Origin: Roseivirga sp. UBA6052
GTDB lineage: Bacteria; Bacteroidota; Bacteroidia; Cytophagales; Cyclobacteriaceae
NCBI GenBank assembly: GCA_002427755.1
Contig: DIYO01000001.1
Coordinates: 186,001 to 250,000 of the forward strand
Length of the DNA stretch: 64,000 bases
Reading direction: 5' to 3'
Positions within the stretch are counted from its first letter, which is position 1, and every line of letters begins with the position of its first letter. The position numbers and the translations under genes are program-made. Below are positions 8,123 through 15,959 of the stretch, one piece after another. The notes beneath the pieces were generated by a model. It worked only from the letters and a program-made list of their open reading frames with translations, did no database searches and had not been told where the DNA came from.

Positions 8123-10171
8123 CTATCTGCTGTATAAGTGACTTTGGTTTCGGTAACCATTTTGAGATCTATACCAGTCTAGATAACTGTATCCATAACT
8201 AATTGACCAATCTGTAAACCTCAAATGTCCTGATCTGATATCTGCTTTTTCAATAGGATAGTCGAAGCTTTCAGGAAGATGTATTCCCCATGGTAATGCT
8301 GTTCTTGATCTGTAATAGATGTTACTGTCAGGATCTGAATTGTCATCAAGAGTTCCGAATAAGTCGGTATCTACTAAATCCGTTGGCGCATATCCTGGTA
8401 AGTGTACTTCTCGCCCTCTGTCTTGAGAAATGACCATGAACGGGTTGTAAGGCACGCTACCAATTTCACCATAAGATTTAGCTGAATTGAACTCTATGGT
8501 TAAAGTAATTTCAGCTGGTTCAAAATATTGAGAGCCCATTTCAGTATTGACAAAACCGCTAGTGGCAAAGTGATCATGTACGTTGTTAGCCACAAGGAAT
8601 ACGGCATTGGTTTGATTCGCCTCAGTACCATTTGCATTAAGTGTAAATGCGCTACCATTGACGGTATGGCCTGAGGTGCTCTTGATATCTGATGGTAAAA
8701 GGTTTGTGGCAAACCCAAAGCCATTTCTGTATCCCGCGCCAACAGCACGAATCAGGAATGTAGGTTCCATTTGTACCACCTTGTTTTCTCCATTCAAAAT
8801 GTGTTTGAATCTATAGTCAACAACTAAATCATTGAAATCATAGTCACCAAAGTCTGGCCAGTTGTCTTCAAAAGCAAAGGTGCCATAGCTTGTAGAGGAA
8901 GGGTAGTAGCTATCGTATGCCTTGTTCGGGTCGTTAGGATATTCATCCAACACATCATTAATACCATCTCCATCTGAATCTAAAGTCCCTGGTTTATCAA
9001 CCGGGCTTACATTATCAGTACTTATTGCCTCAACAGGATTAGAGGTTACAAATAAAATGGCATCATTAAAGTCTTGGTCACACCAATTTAAATCACGTCT
9101 TACATCTTCAAATCCTAATAGGAATAGTTCATTGTCTTCATCCCAAAGCAATACGTTGTGCTGCTTTAGATTTTCATCTGATTCCGGATTAAGATTTTTG
9201 TCGGCAAGAACCTTCCACTTATAGTCTTCGGAATTATTACCATCCCAGCCATCGGCCATTAGGACTAGACCAATTGATATTCCTGCTTCAAACTCACCAA
9301 TATTTACCTTGTCTCCAGTGTAAAGCCCGCCACCTGAACCAGCAAAAGAAAGATTAGGGAAGATTACATTAATCGTTTCTATGTCATTTAAAGATTGAGG
9401 GGGTGTGCCTGTTTGATACGTGTAGTAACCTATGGCATTTCGAAATCCGGCTCCTTCGTGTACAAAGGTGATCCAGACATCAGCGGTTTCAATGATATCA
9501 AGCGTTGTCTTCTTGCCATCGGCCAAGAAAGTGGGATGATATTGAGGAACCGGCTGACTCTCAGGAAGAGAGGCATTGATGTATTCCAAAAGAGTTGCGG
9601 AGATTTGATCTCTCTCAGCCTCAAGATATAATGGTACGCCTTGGCTGTTGTAGTCTCCTATGTAGTTAAATGTAGTTGTATTGGCACTTGAATATGTAAC
9701 AGAACCAATTCCACTAACCCCTGAAGAAACTTTAGCTCCCTTTGCACTATAAGACTCTATTACATTTGAGTTGATTCTACCATAAGAGTAGTCGTAAGTA
9801 ATATTGCCGTTACTTATCGGTGTCACAATGTTGTTGGGTATACCAATGAAGCTGGATTCGATTATTACTTCTTCTAAATAAGATGGTAGAGATAATGATT
9901 CGTTGATCTCTCCATTGTAATTAGTGAAAGCAGTGAAAATCTTACGGTCTTTGGCTGTACCATTCATTGTCCAAATATTCACTTTGACCCCTTTAAAGGG
10001 TTCACCGTTGATATCTTGCAATAGTACCTGAATGTCAGTACTTACTGTGCTCTTAAAATCGAATTCAGAAGATCTCGCAGATTCTTCTTGTTGATCTCTC
10101 AGTATTTCCGGTTTGTCTATACAGCTTGTAACTACTATAGCCAGAAGCATTAGAATATGTATCTTTTTCAT
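8123..10171 (-). CDS. LruC/DUF4114-domain surface lipoprotein (copy 2)
   Basis: Paralog of the 5273-7327 protein, similar along its full length (682 residues). Type II signal peptide with lipobox VTSC (Cys17), Ig/Cna-like N-terminal part, DUF4114 ('WITFVHEGAGFRNAI', 'HNVLLWDEDNELFL', 'DQDFNDAILFV'), calcium-type loop DSDGDGIND, and a C-terminal LruC domain with 'DNWPDFGDYDFNDLV'. The N-terminal 150 residues differ most between the copies, as expected for a region facing different partners. The start is 10 bp after the stop of receiver copy 2, so the two are one transcript. Surface or outer-membrane location is inferred from the lipoprotein signal; biochemical function is unknown. Confidence 0.88.
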   Translation of the reverse strand: MKKIHILMLLAIVVTSCIDKPEILRDQQEESARSSEFDFKSTVSTDIQVLLQDINGEPFKGVKVNIWTMNGTAKDRKIFTAFTNYNGEINESLSLPSYLEEVIIESSFIGIPNNIVTPISNGNITYDYSYGRINSNVIESYSAKGAKVSSGVSGIGSVTYSSANTTTFNYIGDYNSQGVPLYLEAERDQISATLLEYINASLPESQPVPQYHPTFLADGKKTTLDIIETADVWITFVHEGAGFRNAIGYYTYQTGTPPQSLNDIETINVIFPNLSFAGSGGGLYTGDKVNIGEFEAGISIGLVLMADGWDGNNSEDYKWKVLADKNLNPESDENLKQHNVLLWDEDNELFLLGFEDVRRDLNWCDQDFNDAILFVTSNPVEAISTDNVSPVDKPGTLDSDGDGINDVLDEYPNDPNKAYDSYYPSSTSYGTFAFEDNWPDFGDYDFNDLVVDYRFKHILNGENKVVQMEPTFLIRAVGAGYRNGFGFATNLLPSDIKSTSGHTVNGSAFTLNANGTEANQTNAVFLVANNVHDHFATSGFVNTEMGSQYFEPAEITLTIEFNSAKSYGEIGSVPYNPFMVISQDRGREVHLPGYAPTDLVDTDLFGTLDDNSDPDSNIYYRSRTALPWGIHLPESFDYPIEKADIRSGHLRFTDWSISYGYSYLDWYRSQNGYRNQSHLYSR

Positions 10172-10181
10172 AATATGTGTT

Positions 10182-10583
10182 TTAGGCTACGTTCTGCAGC
10201 TGTTGAATTCTAGTGGTCTGATTAAGAATGGCGGTAATTCTGAGGTTAAGTTCTACTGGATTGAAAGGTTTGCTAAGTGTGTCGCGCGCACCAATTTCAA
10301 AAGCAATGAGTCTCTCGCTGGTATAGTCTTCATCAGTAAGAATTACTAATGGGGTGTTTTTGATTTTAGCCTTGGATGAAAGGTCCTTGAGGATTTCAAA
10401 CTCATCTTCTGACTGATTTTTAAAGTCAGATATGATGAGGTCGAAACTAGCATTTTCGTCCTTAAAATAGGACAGCGCTTCTTCATGATCGCGCGATAGT
10501 GTAATCGAATAATCGTTAGTGAAGTAGTTTGCCAAGAACATCGACATCATGTCGTTATCCTCAATTATTAGTAGTTCTTTCAT
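10182..10583 (-). CDS. Stand-alone response-regulator receiver (copy 2)
   Basis: Single-domain CheY-like receiver of 133 residues. Acidic pair E8/D9, phospho-acceptor D53 ('IISDFK'), T83, and K105 in 'LSKPFNPVEL' are present. The tail reads IQQLQNVA and matches the general pattern of the sister receivers. It is 10 bp upstream of LruC copy 2 and surely co-transcribed with it, so a phosphorylation switch and a surface lipoprotein are produced together. It has no DNA-binding domain and cannot act as a transcription factor by itself. The -7 box is not clear in the 106 bp upstream. Confidence 0.9.
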   Translation of the reverse strand: MKELLIIEDNDMMSMFLANYFTNDYSITLSRDHEEALSYFKDENASFDLIISDFKNQSEDEFEILKDLSSKAKIKNTPLVILTDEDYTSERLIAFEIGARDTLSKPFNPVELNLRITAILNQTTRIQQLQNVA

Positions 10584-10689
10584 TATCTCTTAGTTATTAG
10601 CGATTCAAAAAAAATGAAGTGCTTGCAGAGACTTATGAGTTGAGTTTTAAAGTTTGGTGGGTTGAGGAGTTGGCAGTTTTATAATCAGC

Positions 10690-10941
10690 CTAATGATTTG
10701 TAATGGGAAAGAAAGGGTCGCTAAGATCTTTCTCTTTAAAGCCATGGATTACAAAGGTTTTCTTATTCTTTAATCCATTTTTATCGATGATAGGAGTTTT
10801 GATTTCCTTTAAGTAAGAAGAATCCTCCTCTTTTTGGTTTTTACGCTCTTTGTGGTCTATTGCAGCTTCCACCAATTGCGGTAGTTCAAAGCAAGCAAGA
10901 ACAAAAAGCGATAACAAAACAATTCTAAATATGATTCTCAT
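10690..10941 (-). CDS. Small predicted lipoprotein or secreted protein
   Basis: An 83-residue protein with a hydrophobic N terminus, MRIIFRIVLLSLFVLACFE, whose 'FVLAC' could be a lipobox (Cys17). The rest is charged and Lys/Glu-rich and ends in 'DLSDPFFPITNH'. It starts 10 bp after the stop of receiver copy 3 and so belongs to that transcript. I recognise no family. The position (receiver followed by an exported protein) repeats the layout of the two receiver-LruC pairs. Real-gene support comes from the signal peptide and tight spacing. Confidence 0.6.
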   Translation of the reverse strand: MRIIFRIVLLSLFVLACFELPQLVEAAIDHKERKNQKEEDSSYLKEIKTPIIDKNGLKNKKTFVIHGFKEKDLSDPFFPITNH

Positions 10942-10951
10942 TACTTCTAGA

Positions 10952-11359
10952 TTAGGCTGCTTTTCTTAATAATGTTCTACTGAAGTCTGCTTGGCCAATA
11001 ATGCTGGCTAAACGCATATTCAATTCTTTAGGGTTGAATGGCTTACTTAAAGTATCCTTAGCGCCTATGCTCAGCGCAGTTAGTCGTTGATCACTTTTGT
11101 CTTCATCAGTTAGAATAATCATTGGGATGTTTAGGTCATTAGTTTGACCTGCCACTTCCTTGAGTCTGCTGTATTCTTTATTAGTATGCTTCTTGAAGTC
11201 TGAAATAACGGCATCATATTCTTCAGTCATGCCAGTATTGAGTTTAATAATGGCTTCACTTGGTGTACTTACTTGCTCCACTATATAGTTAGTGTCAAAG
11301 TAGTTAGCCAAGAAGGTTCTCATCATTAAGTTGTCGTCAATTATCAGAAGCTTTTTCAT
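10952..11359 (-). CDS. Stand-alone response-regulator receiver (copy 3)
   Basis: Single-domain CheY-like receiver of 135 residues, closest to copy 1. D8/D9, phospho-acceptor D54 ('VISDFK'), T84 and K106 in 'LSKPFNPKEL' are intact. The N terminus 'IIDDNLMMRTFLANYF' and the tail 'RTLLRKAA' are shared in style with copies 1 and 2. It is the first gene of the cluster on the minus strand, with a promoter-like sequence at 11382-11409. No kinase is adjacent. It could regulate polysaccharide synthesis or surface attachment by protein contact, as single-domain receivers do elsewhere; this is inference. Confidence 0.9.
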   Translation of the reverse strand: MKKLLIIDDNLMMRTFLANYFDTNYIVEQVSTPSEAIIKLNTGMTEEYDAVISDFKKHTNKEYSRLKEVAGQTNDLNIPMIILTDEDKSDQRLTALSIGAKDTLSKPFNPKELNMRLASIIGQADFSRTLLRKAA

Positions 11360-11381
11360 GTTATTTGGCGTTTTCTTGATT

Positions 11382-11409
11382 CAAAACTATTCTAAAGGCT
11401 ACTATTCAA
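11382..11409 (-). promoter_or_regulatory. Promoter of receiver copy 3
   Basis: Minus-strand TTG (11407-11409), 17 bp, then TAGTTTTG (11382-11389), fitting the TTG-N17-23-TAnnTTTG pattern of Bacteroidota. The ATG follows 22 bp after the -7 box. Confidence 0.5.
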
Positions 11410-11496
11410 GCCTATAATCAGATTATTGGTACAGGTCTTTCGATAACTGGTTCATATTTTCCGATAAGACTTCTTTCATAAAATATTTTTCAAAGA

Positions 11497-11530
11497 GGGG
11501 GTGGGGTAAAAACTAGTCCACAGTATTTAA
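11497..11530 (+). promoter_or_regulatory. Bipartite element, candidate ECF-sigma promoter (copy A)
   Basis: GGGGGTGGGGTAAA (11497-11510), 12 bp, then GTATTTAA (11523-11530). The same 14-mer, the same 12-bp gap and GTATGTAA occur on the minus strand at 16860-16893, before the FecR gene. An AAATATTT stretch precedes both (8 and 6 bp upstream). Here it points toward the PepSY-like repeat lipoprotein, whose ATG is about 240 bp downstream. Reading it as a promoter of the nearby ECF sigma factor is inference; the repetition at equal spacing is seen directly. Confidence 0.55.
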
Positions 11531-11768
11531 GGTCGATTGCAGCCAAATGAGTCGATGCATCTGGCGCATTCACATTTAGAATAGCGAATCTCAGTCATAC
11601 GGATTGAGTCTTTCTCGGTTAGTCGATTTTAATGATGCCGGTGTACTGTTTTGGTCGTGGTGATCTTGCGATTTGAACAGCACCGAGCACTCATTTTCTA
11701 GCCATACCAAATGTTGAACCTTATACCTGAGAATGCTGAATTGAAATGACAGTATTCAAACCATAATA
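11531..11768 (+). other. Long leader region with a hairpin, no gene
   Basis: No open frame longer than about 15 codons starts with ATG here on the plus strand. A hairpin is present at 11639-11685: CGGTG-ta-CTGTT pairs with AACAG-CACCG (10 bp with a 2-nt bulge, 25-nt loop). If the bipartite element at 11497-11530 is a promoter, this is an unusually long 5' leader of about 230 nt, or a small RNA. The rest of the 11360-11768 gap holds the two promoters described and nothing else that I see. Confidence 0.35.
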
Positions 11769-13178
11769 ATGATAAAAATGACGAAAATGAGAAGTTTGAT
11801 TGCCCTAGCAGCAATCGCTTTAGTGGCAGGACTAATGTCTTGCGACAACCAGAATGCAGACGAAATTCCATTGGAGGAATTATCAGTTGAAAACGCTTCA
11901 AGACTGAGAGCTGCCGTTGCTTCTAACACAGATACAACGGCTATGGACGATTGGCAAGAGATAGAAGTTGCGGCACTACCTGAGGCTGTAACAACTTACA
12001 TTACCGATAATCATGGTGGAGAAGATATAGATGAAGTATTCCTTACTAATGAAGGAGAGTATGTAGTGCTTTTGGAAAATGATCTTGTTCTAGTTTTTGA
12101 TGCGCAAGGTGCGTTTCTCGTTTCTTATGAACTAGATGACTATGACTGTGATCACCAAAGGGTAGAAGTACCTATTGAATCATTAGCTCAGGCCGTACAA
12201 CAATACATTGCCACTAACTATGCTAACGAGACAATAGAAAAGGCATGGGTTAATAGCGATGGAGAAACGGTAGTTAGGCTCTCTAATAGATTAAGAGTAG
12301 TATTTGACGCTGATGGCAATTTTATTGAGGAAAGAAGAAAGAATAGAAGAGGAGATGAAGATGATTGGGAAGAAGTTGAAGCTACTGCTTTACCTCAAGT
12401 AGTTCTAGATTATATCTCAGCAAATCATGCGAATGACCCAATAGGTGAAGCATTTATTAATTCAGATAATGGAGAAATCCTTGTGATACTAGATTCTGAT
12501 ACCGGTTTATTATTCGATTCTGATGGTAACCACTTAAGAACGTTTGACTATGATGATCATGACGAAGATGATGATTGGGAAGAAATTGCCTTGGCGGATT
12601 TACCACAAGCCATTACGGATTATGTAGCTGCAAATTACCCGGGTATAGATATGGAAGAAGCTTATTTCAGTGATGAGGAGCAAGAATATGCCGTAGAATT
12701 AGCAAACGATGTGATCTTGATATTTGATGCTGATGGTAATTTTATTGAGGAGTATGACGAAGAAGATGATGACGACTATAGACGTGTGAAAAACTCTGAT
12801 TTACCACAAGCCATAAAGGATTACATAGCGACAAACTATGCTAATGAAACGATTAGAGGGGCTGTTTTCTCAGAAGATGATCAAGAGTTCATAGTATTCT
12901 TAACCAATAGAATTATGGTAATCTTTGACGCTGACGGTAATTTTATAGAGGAGGATGAGTATGATGAAGACGTTAGAGATAGAAAGCATTGGGAGGAGAT
13001 CGAAACTTCTGAATTACCTCAAGCTGCACTGGATTATGTCGCTGCAAATTATGCGAGTAAAACGCTAGAGCAGGCTTTCTTCAACAGTAAGTCTAACAGA
13101 TATGCAGTAGAGTTTGAAGATGACACATTCGTGATCTTTGACGCTGATGGTAACTTTATCAAAGAAGTAAGAGATTAG
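11769..13178 (+). CDS. Lipoprotein with six PepSY-like (BLIP-like) repeats
   Basis: A 469-residue predicted lipoprotein (signal up to 'AGLMSC', Cys25) made of six repeats of about 58 residues at 62-117, 131-188, 200-258, 270-328, 337-395 and 408-466. The pattern is 'WEEIxxxxLPQAxxDYIAxNY', then a strand, then 'FDADGNFIEE'. This matches the PepSY-like/beta-lactamase-inhibitor-like fold common in Bacteroidota. Linkers are strongly acidic (DEEDDDDYRR, YDDHDEDDDW). Role unknown; cell-envelope location is inferred. ATG codons at 11769, 11778 and 11787 are all possible starts and none has a clear ribosome site. It faces the ECF/TonB operon tail to tail and may be controlled by that sigma factor through the element at 11497. 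Confidence 0.85.
   Translation: MIKMTKMRSLIALAAIALVAGLMSCDNQNADEIPLEELSVENASRLRAAVASNTDTTAMDDWQEIEVAALPEAVTTYITDNHGGEDIDEVFLTNEGEYVVLLENDLVLVFDAQGAFLVSYELDDYDCDHQRVEVPIESLAQAVQQYIATNYANETIEKAWVNSDGETVVRLSNRLRVVFDADGNFIEERRKNRRGDEDDWEEVEATALPQVVLDYISANHANDPIGEAFINSDNGEILVILDSDTGLLFDSDGNHLRTFDYDDHDEDDDWEEIALADLPQAITDYVAANYPGIDMEEAYFSDEEQEYAVELANDVILIFDADGNFIEEYDEEDDDDYRRVKNSDLPQAIKDYIATNYANETIRGAVFSEDDQEFIVFLTNRIMVIFDADGNFIEEDEYDEDVRDRKHWEEIETSELPQAALDYVAANYASKTLEQAFFNSKSNRYAVEFEDDTFVIFDADGNFIKEVRD
12303..13165 (+). repeat. Near-identical DNA repeats within the PepSY-like gene
   Basis: The segment coding FDADGNFIEE recurs at 12303-12331, 12723-12751, 12924-12952 and 13137-13165, the first three nearly base for base (TTTGAYGCTGAYGGYAATTT). 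Such direct repeats allow repeat-number change by recombination or slippage. Confidence 0.7.
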
Positions 13179-13217
13179 GATAAAACATCATAGAAGAATT
13201 GACCTTTGATGACGATT

Positions 13218-13240
13218 GGGCTGCCGAATGGCGGCCCTTT
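13218..13240 (+). terminator. Terminator of the PepSY-like repeat gene
   Basis: GGGCTGCC-GAAT-GGCGGCCC forms an 8-bp GC-rich stem with a 4-nt loop and one G-U pair, followed by TTTCTATTT. It lies between two convergent genes and reads best on the plus strand. Confidence 0.8.
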
Positions 13241-13244
13241 CTAT

Positions 13245-15959
13245 TTAGAACCAAACTCTGAAACTTAAATTAGGAGTAAACTCTAAAAAATACTTTGTTC
13301 TTTCAAATAATACGGGGCGGTCTCTGTCATCAAATCCTACAAAATAGTTTCTGTTGAAAGTATTTCTCCTATCAAAGATGTTCATCAAGCTAAGACCAAT
13401 TTCTCCATTGAATGAACCCGTTTTGCTCTGGAATTTATGCCATACGGAGAAATCTACTCTATGATATAAAGGAAGACGTGCACTATTTGGACTTTCAAAC
13501 TGAAGACTCACAAATTCATCGTCCGGATCAAAATCATCATCATTATTATTTCCTCCTTGTCCTGGGCCGGGTCTTTGATCTCTGGGTTCTCGATTAATTC
13601 TGATGCGATCGGCAGGAGTGTAGGGCAGACCGCCTTTGTACACATATCCTAAAGAGAATTCGAAACTATTGAGTGTGTAGGTAGATGAAAGTCTTAATTG
13701 ATGTCTGATGTTAAGTGCCGAGGCAAAGTCTTGATTAAACAGCTCCGGAAAACTTACTTGAGAATCTTGGAAGTTGTAGCTGACCCATGTCCTTAGATAC
13801 TTCCAGCGTTTTCTTACAGTCAAATCAATACCTCTGATGGTCTCAAAGCCCTGATTGAATTCATCTAATGGGTCTACATCAAAACCCTGGTTTCTAGCAA
13901 TAATGCCATCTATATCTTTGTAATAAATGTCAAAGTCAACCAGCCAAGATTTCTCGTTGTATACGAATCCTAGGTTGGTTTGCCTGTTAATGATAACCGG
14001 AACGGTTCTATCGTCTTCAAAATTAGCGGCTAGTACCCACTGTTGTTCAATGGCATTAGATAGCGTAAACTCATTCTCTATTATAGTGCTTAAATATTGG
14101 TGATATACCCCAAAAGAAGATTTAAAAATCAAGGCTTTAGATGGACTATAATTCAACTTAAGTTGCGGACTAAAGAAAGATTCTCCTAGTGTGCCAACAC
14201 GTGAAAATCTACCACTGGCGACTAGCTCTAGTTGATCTGTTGGTCTAAAATTATAATCTGCAAAGATCGCATTGATCGCACCGTTTGAATTGAGCTCTTC
14301 ATTATCGTCTGCTTCAATAAAGAAATCTTCAACAATCAGGTTAGAAACATCCATGCTATTGAGTTGATAGCCAAATTCCACAATGGACTGTTCATTAAAA
14401 ACATGCTTGTTGCTTACTCGCAGTTCTAAATTTGAAATGCCATTTTCTCTACCTGTTATGTCATCATCATTCTCATTTTCTTCGTTTCTTCTGTTAATAA
14501 ATGAATATGACATGCCATAATCAGAGTAACTCAGGCTTGTACTCAAGGAGTTCTTATCGTTGATTCTATGCTCCCAGATACCATTTAATCCAAAGCTTTC
14601 AATGGAGTGGTTTAGTTCAATATTCTCGAAGTCCTCTATTTCATCCTCTAGATAGTTGAACTCACTTGTATTACTCAATAGACTGAGCGCAAAGCTATTT
14701 CTATCATTCGGTTTATAATTCCATTGTAGATTAAAGTCGGAGAATGTTAAGTCGTTGCTAAAGGCTTTCTCGTCATCAAAATCATCCAGAACCCGGCCGT
14801 TTGGGGTTGTTTCGATTACCCTGCTTTCGAATAGCTTTCTGGTGTAGGCATTAAAGGTTGGGGTAGCGAGAATATCATTATAAGATCGTCTAACTGCTAC
14901 CATTAGAGAGCCAAATTCATCTAGTGTTGGAACTTTAGCGTAAAAATCTGCATGTGTCATATTGAGGCTTGCCTCAAATTTCTTCTCGGCATTAATCTCA
15001 TTTCTGCTATTTATAGCTATTAAACCCGATGTAGCCCCTCCATATCTAACAGGTATAAAGTTTTTGTAAACGTCTAAAGATCCTATTGAAGATGGAATAA
15101 AGCTGGAGATATTTCCGAAGTAATGGGCCGTGTGATAGATAGGAACATTGTTCCAATAGAGCAGCGCATTGTCTTTTGAGCTTCCTCTGATATTAATACC
15201 ATTGGCCGACTCATCTGTGGAGGTTAGACCTGAGATAATCTGTGCCGATAGCAAAATATCTCTTTCTGATAGGCCAGGAATAATCTCCATTTCTTGAGGT
15301 AGAATCTTGAAGCTATTGGCCTTTGGGTCGGATACAATACCCACGTTTATATATTCTTTGATCTCAAAATCATTTAGATCCAGCGGTTCGGTTTGAAGAT
15401 AAACTTCGATTGGTTCTTTGGAGTCTATGTCGGTAACGTCTAACTCAAAATCCTCAAAGCCTAAGAATGAAATAACCAATATGGTATTTCGCGGCTGTGA
15501 AATCACAAGCTTAATGTTACCGTTCTCATCAGCCACCTTCCCAAGATCAGTTCCTTTTAATCTTACGGCAGCAAATGGGAGAGGCGTGTTGCTTTCTGAA
15601 TCAATAATATCAAGATTAATGAACCTTGAACTCGCACGTTTTACCACATAGAATTGGTCGTTAACTCGCTCGAAAACAAGCTCGGTTTCATCAAGCACAT
15701 CTTCAAGAAGTATTTCGAAATTGGATTGGGATTTATTGTAATTAACTCTCTGATTCCTAACTTCTTCCGGGTTATATGAAAAGTAGATATTGAACTCTTT
15801 TTCAAGTTCATTCAATACTTGTTTAAGGGGTCTGTCAGAAAGAAGAGCTGATTGGCTGAAGCCCGGTTTGTAAAGGAGAATGAGTAATACAGATATGCTA
15901 CATATCCATAGTGCCTTTAAGAACCAATTTGTTGTTATTGCTGTCGTATTCGTAGTCAA
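13245..15959 (-). CDS. TonB-dependent receptor, FecA type with STN domain
   Basis: Outer-membrane TonB-dependent transducer and transporter of 904 residues. Order: signal peptide (about 12-36, ending 'YKPGFSQ'), STN domain (about 37-105, 'RPLKQVLNELEKEFNIYFSY'), carboxypeptidase-regulatory-like domain (about 112-190), plug with 'GINIRGSSKDNALLYWNNVP' (about 258-277) and a C-terminal barrel ending in 'LSFRVWF'. The STN domain is the part that contacts a FecR-type anti-sigma, and FecR is encoded immediately upstream. The only ATG for the signal peptide lies inside the fecR-like gene, giving a 62-nt overlap and probable translational coupling. Ligand unknown; there is no DUF4249 or SusD partner here, unlike the second receptor at 57907. 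Confidence 0.9.
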   Translation of the reverse strand: MTTNTTAITTNWFLKALWICSISVLLILLYKPGFSQSALLSDRPLKQVLNELEKEFNIYFSYNPEEVRNQRVNYNKSQSNFEILLEDVLDETELVFERVNDQFYVVKRASSRFINLDIIDSESNTPLPFAAVRLKGTDLGKVADENGNIKLVISQPRNTILVISFLGFEDFELDVTDIDSKEPIEVYLQTEPLDLNDFEIKEYINVGIVSDPKANSFKILPQEMEIIPGLSERDILLSAQIISGLTSTDESANGINIRGSSKDNALLYWNNVPIYHTAHYFGNISSFIPSSIGSLDVYKNFIPVRYGGATSGLIAINSRNEINAEKKFEASLNMTHADFYAKVPTLDEFGSLMVAVRRSYNDILATPTFNAYTRKLFESRVIETTPNGRVLDDFDDEKAFSNDLTFSDFNLQWNYKPNDRNSFALSLLSNTSEFNYLEDEIEDFENIELNHSIESFGLNGIWEHRINDKNSLSTSLSYSDYGMSYSFINRRNEENENDDDITGRENGISNLELRVSNKHVFNEQSIVEFGYQLNSMDVSNLIVEDFFIEADDNEELNSNGAINAIFADYNFRPTDQLELVASGRFSRVGTLGESFFSPQLKLNYSPSKALIFKSSFGVYHQYLSTIIENEFTLSNAIEQQWVLAANFEDDRTVPVIINRQTNLGFVYNEKSWLVDFDIYYKDIDGIIARNQGFDVDPLDEFNQGFETIRGIDLTVRKRWKYLRTWVSYNFQDSQVSFPELFNQDFASALNIRHQLRLSSTYTLNSFEFSLGYVYKGGLPYTPADRIRINREPRDQRPGPGQGGNNNDDDFDPDDEFVSLQFESPNSARLPLYHRVDFSVWHKFQSKTGSFNGEIGLSLMNIFDRRNTFNRNYFVGFDDRDRPVLFERTKYFLEFTPNLSFRVWF

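Noticed and set aside
12303..13165. FDADGN repeats read as EF-hand calcium loops
   Set aside because: The first Asp and the position-12 Glu of an EF-hand are not in place; the strand-turn pattern fits the PepSY-like fold instead.
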